The position numbers and the translations under genes are program-made. The notes below the pieces were generated by a model that was not told the DNA's origin, ran no database searches, and saw nothing but the letters and a program-made list of their open reading frames with translations. From positions 229,176 through 293,175 of the forward strand of contig QANU01048949.1 of NCBI GenBank assembly GCA_003254905.1: DNA of 64,000 bases, read 5' to 3'. Position 1 is the first letter of the stretch; each line of letters starts with the position of its first letter. Origin of the DNA: Nissolia schottii (lineage: Eukaryota; Streptophyta; Magnoliopsida; Fabales; Fabaceae). This document shows, piece after piece, positions 59,244 to 64,000 of this stretch.

Positions 59244-61358
59244 TATGAGAGAATGAGAAATTAAATAAATAAGGGTATTTTTTTTCATTTTTAAGTAAGT
59301 AACAGTCACAAATATTTTAAAACAAAAGGCTTAGATTTATTAGATATTGAGAATATGTATTTGGATTTGTTGTTTCTTAGAATAACTTATCGCATGTTTT
59401 ATTTTTCTTTTGTGGTTGTTTAGGTCCCCTTATGGTTGTGTTGATTTATTTTGTGGTTGTTTCTTTTGTAGTGTGTTACAAATAATAAAGATGATCAAAT
59501 CTAAGACTAAAAGAGATGTATGCATTCTTTAAACACTAAACATTTTCTGCACATTGATAGTATTCAGACTTGAAGATGTAGAATTTTTTTTTTATTCTTA
59601 TTTATATTAGATCAGATTTATTTTTTTAATTTGTGAGTGTTATTAGATTTTTCTATGAATAAAATTATGTTTATGGTAAAAAAAATGGTATTGAATTTGC
59701 AGACATTAAAGTTAAATTATATAAGTTAAACATATATTATTATACATAATCTAAATTATACTATTTTATATTAAATTGTAATTTAATATTATACAATTTA
59801 TAAATATTTTTGGTCTATACACATAAATATATATTTTGACGAGATTTTTTGGTCAATATATTTATTAATAAAACAACGCAAAGTCAAGTTTAATTGTACC
59901 CAACCTAAGCTCCATTCCCAACCCCAATATACAACCAGACCATATTCCCCTCATTTCACGCCACGCCTCCCCTCGCCTCAGGCCATCGTTCGCTCTCACC
60001 TCTCAGCCTCGTCGCCTCTCTGTACACTCGTCATTCTCTCCGCATCCACGGCGGCCACCGCCTCTCTCCGGTTATTCTGCGAAGGTCTGCCATTCTTTTC
60101 AGTAAGCTCCCTCCTCCTCCCCTTTCACCTCATCAGCAATCATAGCGGAGTTTCATACATCTACGTCCGAACCAGTCTTCTATTTGACCGATTAACAAAA
60201 TTTCAATAAACGAGAGTTACAAGTTTATGGTTAGCCTAGGGTTACAATTTTATGTCTTTGCAACCGAAAGAAGAAACTTAATTTTTAAGATGAGTTGTTA
60301 ATTTGTATTTGATCTTTTGAGATGCGACTGAGATGCCATGAATCCCACATATTGTAGAAGTACTTGGTAATTGATATCTGTGGCAAGTGCCGAATATGTA
60401 TATCTGAAATGTACTTTACTCTCTACAGTTCCTACTTGATGTATGATACTGTCTAAATCACAGAACTAGGGTTGCTACTTTGATCACGACTCTTACCTGT
60501 TTGTTAAAATGCTTCAACTGAGGCATTAAGCACAGACCACTGTGAGTCTGTGATCATAGGACGTGTTAAGCAACAAGGATTTCACATTGTGTTTGGAATG
60601 TTTAAAAGTAACCTAACTTGTGAGTCTAAAGCAAGAAAAATATTTGTGTTATCCTTCTTGTTCTCTATCTTAAGTTGATATGTACAATGACATTCTGATT
60701 TCTACTAAATGCAGTAATCCTGATTTTTTAGCAATAGATGAAACCATTACACTATGAAAATCAGGTCGGGGCAGATATTGACGGCAGGTTTGATTATGAG
60801 GCAAAAAATAAATACCTGTTCGGGAATGGGGCAATATGCAAGTAAATGGGATCGGGATGGGTAATGAAAAATCTGCACCGATCTGCCCGTTTGACATCCT
60901 TATACCAACTACTGGCTAGAAATACAAAACTCTTCAATTTAACTCTTACTTTTTGTACTGCATATTTTCATGAACTGGTTCATAAATGAATTAGACTTTT
61001 TTCAAGAGGCTATGTACTTGAATTTATATGGCTGTTGTGTTTAGATATTATGATGTTGGTTTAAATTATATGATATTGTTATGTTTACACTCGATGAGTT
61101 GGTACCTGTTTAGAAGGGTGCAGGGCTAGGTTGGGTTGGCCAAACTCACCCCTACCCGTCCCATTGTCATACTTGCTCTGCACCCTAACTCTCTTGGCTG
61201 CTGCCAATTTATGTGATTTAAGCTATGAAAATGTGAATAGTGAGTGCATTTGATGCTTATCAATTTTTGCTATTTCTGTTTTTTTATTTTTTTATTTACT
61301 TATTATTATTATTATTATTATTCAGGCTTAAAGTACAGAACAGGAGGAAGTAAGATTC
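59244..61358 (+). other. Spacer and MED11 5' UTR
   Basis: The C/T-rich block at about 59950-60085 resembles a transcribed leader ending at a GT donor (TGCGAAG then GTCTGC). It would be spliced to the acceptor at 61324, just before the MED11 ATG, so a long UTR intron is likely. Within it lie degenerate TE-like patches (60770-60900 and 61115-61180) and an (ATT)n run at 61300-61322. Confidence 0.45.
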
Positions 61359-62598
61359 ATGGATTCACAGGGCCAGACAACTTCTTTGCAGCGACTTCAG
61401 AATGTGGAAAAGGTAATATTTAAAATTGAAAGCATTTTGAAGTATAGTCGGATGACAGAGCTTCACAGGTTCTTTTTATTGATAATTTTTTCCGGTCATT
61501 TGTAGAGAATTGTCAAGGTTTTGGAGCTTGCAGGAGGAGTCATGGATGAGCTTGCAAGCCCTGTTGGTCCTAGGAAAGACGTGGTCCAAAACCACTGCCT
61601 TGAATTCATGCAATTAATCAAGGTCCTTGTCTCTTAGAAATTCATTTTTAGTTTTGTCTACACATTTTTGAGGGGCAGTATGTGTTCAAGTCCATAAAAG
61701 AACACACACTAACAAAACTACTACACTAGTATGACTACATATTGAAGTGTTTCCATTTCAATAATTAATTTTATAGAAAGACGTTCACCAAGCATTGCGT
61801 AACAACAATTTTTTTTTATAAGGATTAAAATTTTTGGAATTTACTCTATTCTTGTTCTAACACAACCTACATTACTTGCAAACCAACATTTCTCATTCCT
61901 AGAATCAGAACTCTGAATCTGTGATTTCCCTATTCATAGACATCCTAAATCCCATCTTTCCAAACTTAAAGTCAACAACAATAAGATTTGACTACTAGTA
62001 CTTTAAAGCGACTTCAACTGCTTATCACTTATCACACCTCTGGCCCTTTTCACTTATTTTGGGGATATTCAGTATTTGTTAACTTATGAGAAAGACCATC
62101 TCTCTTGATCTATTGCTTTCTAGGAAAGGCATGAAAGGAATTGATGTAGGGTGGGAAATATAAAGGGAACAATATCAGGTACATTCAAACGTAGGATAAA
62201 TGGTGAACCATGAGCAAGTTATTTATTAGGATTAAATGGTGACCATGAAGCTGTGAATTTCTATATATAAATCGTGAACACATCAGCAGAATCTTAGTTC
62301 TTGTTTTGGTTCATCATTGTGGATTTGATTTTCAAGACTTTTAAATTATGTGCTTAATTTTCTTAAGAGTTGGAGTGCTGTAATTTTGGTAAGCTCTTTA
62401 ATTGTTCTATTGATCTTGTAGGACATCCAAGTGGCCTTGCGTGATGAAATCAAAAGTGCTTGTGAGTATCGTCCATTTGAGAAGTGTGACTACAGCTCGA
62501 GAATAGCCAATGAGATTTGCTACAAGAAAGCAGAATTTGTCATGTCGCAGTTGGACGCAATGAAACAGACTATAGATGATTATCATGCAGCAATCTGA
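61359..62598 (+). CDS. MED11: Mediator of RNA polymerase II transcription subunit 11
   Basis: Three exons (61359-61412, 61506-61622, 62422-62598), all phase 0, give 115 aa starting MDSQGQTTSLQRLQNVEKRI. MED11 is a small head-module subunit that pairs with MED22 in the nuclear Mediator complex and contacts TFIIH in other species. The helical core VEKRIVKVLELAGGVMDELASP and the HCLEFMQLIKDIQVALRDEI helix match the family, as does the plant C-terminus YSSRIANEICYKKAEFVMSQLD. The length matches plant MED11. Confidence 0.93.
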
Positions 62599-64000
62599 AA
62601 ATGACATGTTTCTAGATCCCACAAAAGTCTGGGTTTAGTACTTGTTTAAGATTAGTTGGGGCCTATTATGATGTTAATGGCTATGGTTTCTACTGTTTGA
62701 ATCTATATTCATTCCTGCTGCTCAGTTCTAATGAGGTCGGAAATTGTTGAATTGTGATATATGCGGACATTACACTATGATAATTTGCTATGGTATTCAA
62801 TAGAAGGTTAACAGATGCTATTAGAAATTCATTTATACTGTGAGCCGTCTTATTTTTCTTTTAACTCTATACGGTACAAAATAACGTTTGGTTGTTGGTT
62901 CTCTTCATTTGAATTAGCTTAGGACTACATACTGTACGTCTTTCAATTTGGACAATTGTAAAGTTCGAGGCAGGAAAAAAAAATGTTGTTGGTGTTGGAT
63001 GTGATTTTAAGGTGAAAGTCTAAGTTTTCAGTAACTCAATTATTTATCCAATGATCTCGTGTCCATTATCGATAATGACATTTGTTCTACTTGCAGGCTT
63101 ATCCTGGTCTAATGGTTTTGGCCACTCAATAAGCAGTGAGGAACTGCGGCATGCAACCCTACAGAGTTCTTTCTAGTCCGTGGCTATTTTAGCCTGGATC
63201 TCATCCATTAAGGCAACTCAATAATTTGAGCTCTTGGACCCCTTATGTGGACCTTCTCATCAGTTGCTCTGTTTGGATTCGATTCTTGTCAATGTTTTAC
63301 TGGAATACAAATGTTCATGCTTGGGTACATTGGCTCATTTCATATCTTTGTCGGATTTACTGTTAGCTTTTCTTTCCTCTCTCTCACACTCGCACTGAAA
63401 ATTCACCGTACCAAGGCCCTTTTTTCGCCTTAGGATATGGAATTAATAAATAACTTTAAGCTGAAGATTTCTGCTTTTAACTTAATTATTATTTTGTGAA
63501 ATCATAGGTAATAATGATGCGAATCATGATTATGAATTTATGATGATGGGTAATCTTCGAGTTGAAATTAGCCTAAATGAAAGGCACTGAGGAGCTTGCC
63601 TAAATGAAAGGCACTGAGGAGCTTTCTGACATCTTAGGATCACTGTAGGATCACTGAGGGTAATCACCGTAAAACACGTGATGCCATGTGGTAAAAATAG
63701 TAAAAATGTCAGTAATGTGGTTCTCTAATGCCTTTTTCCTATTTGAGCTCTAGAAATGACCCTACATAGAAAAAGCTTATAGAATGCTTTACTCACTACA
63801 TACGGTGGCAAAATGACATTTCCCTCCATTAGCAACTAGAGGAGTATAGCATATTTTTTTGCATCTCCTTTCAAGTGGGACCAATTGCTCTACCAATTAT
63901 ATCGTTAGTGGTTGGACCAAACTAACTTAGAAGTCCCCAGAATCTAGTTTTACTGAAAAAGTTGACTTGAACACACTATAATATGAAACCCATTGGAATT
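62599..64000. other. MED11 3' flank
   Basis: It contains the probable MED11 3' UTR and spacer. No further gene is supported, though an acceptor-like site near 63096 followed by GC-balanced sequence could be a UTR exon. Confidence 0.45.
63571..63624. repeat. 27-bp perfect tandem duplication
   Basis: Two identical 27-base units start GCCTAAATGAAAGGCACTGA and follow one another directly. A looser GGATCACTG repeat follows at about 63638-63660. It is a recent local duplication with no gene attached. Confidence 0.9.

Noticed and set aside
1..64000. A multi-gene metabolic cluster or novel defence system
   Set aside because: The genes are unrelated housekeeping genes in both orientations with separate promoters; the lipid genes share no obvious pathway step order.

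Overview
This is a window of plant nuclear DNA. The coding genes are split by AT-rich introns with GT-AG borders, the spacers are very AT-rich, and plant transposons of every main class are present. Protein content (plant TFIIF-alpha, RhoGDI, MED11, plant alkaline ceramidase, jojoba-type wax synthase, DUF506) points to a eudicot. The protein sequences look legume-like (soybean or bean relatives), but that is a judgement from memory. A 112-base run of N at 12522-12633 marks an assembly gap.

Layout. 1.7-4.2 kb (-): DEK_C/SWIB-domain protein, five coding exons. 8.4-10.1 kb (+): small, probably plastid, membrane protein. 12.7-13.7 kb (-): decayed LINE 3' end next to the gap. 14.9-17.0 kb (+): RhoGDI. 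18.5-19.6 kb (+): wax synthase pseudogene broken by a MITE. 21.5-23.6 kb: non-autonomous Mutator-like element with an internal tandem array. 24.2-25.3 kb (+): intact single-exon wax synthase. 26.3-26.7 kb: second copy of the MITE. 27.4-34.7 kb (+): TFIIF alpha, nine exons, with a decayed FAR1-type MULE inside intron 5. 35.5-36.1 kb (-): single-exon protein of unknown function. 37.5-40.6 kb (+): multi-exon pseudogene of CDP-diacylglycerol synthase. 41.8-43.1 kb (-): alkaline ceramidase. 46.5-46.7 kb: tRNA-derived SINE with a 16-bp target duplication. 47.3-48.6 kb: second Mutator-like element of the 21.5 kb family. 49.8-50.5 kb: 5' fragment of a copia LTR retrotransposon. 50.9-52.9 kb: non-autonomous CACTA element. 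56.6-57.9 kb (+): DUF506 protein. 58.6-59.2 kb: third Mutator-like element carrying the same internal motif. 61.4-62.6 kb (+): Mediator subunit MED11.

The genes are ordinary, independently transcribed plant genes and do not form an operon or cluster. Some share broad themes: TFIIF-alpha and MED11 act in RNA polymerase II initiation, the SWIB protein is chromatin-related, and the CDS pseudogene, ceramidase and wax synthases belong to lipid metabolism. The SWIB, CDS and ceramidase genes recall a small Arabidopsis chromosome 4 neighbourhood (At4g22330-22360, from memory), which suggests an old syntenic block from which the local CDS copy has decayed.

The least routine signals are in the mobile DNA. 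Three elements with 9-bp target duplications share a repeated internal motif close to AAAGTTTGTGCA. One MITE family has both inserted into a wax synthase and landed downstream of its paralogue. A FAR1-type MULE sits in a TFIIF intron that appears to use a GC donor. Three tandem hairpins lie near 6.8 kb, and an 81-bp tandem duplication copied a splice donor whose second copy is mutated. Exon coordinates were assigned by eye from splice consensus, frame continuity and remembered homologues, and all coding totals are multiples of three.
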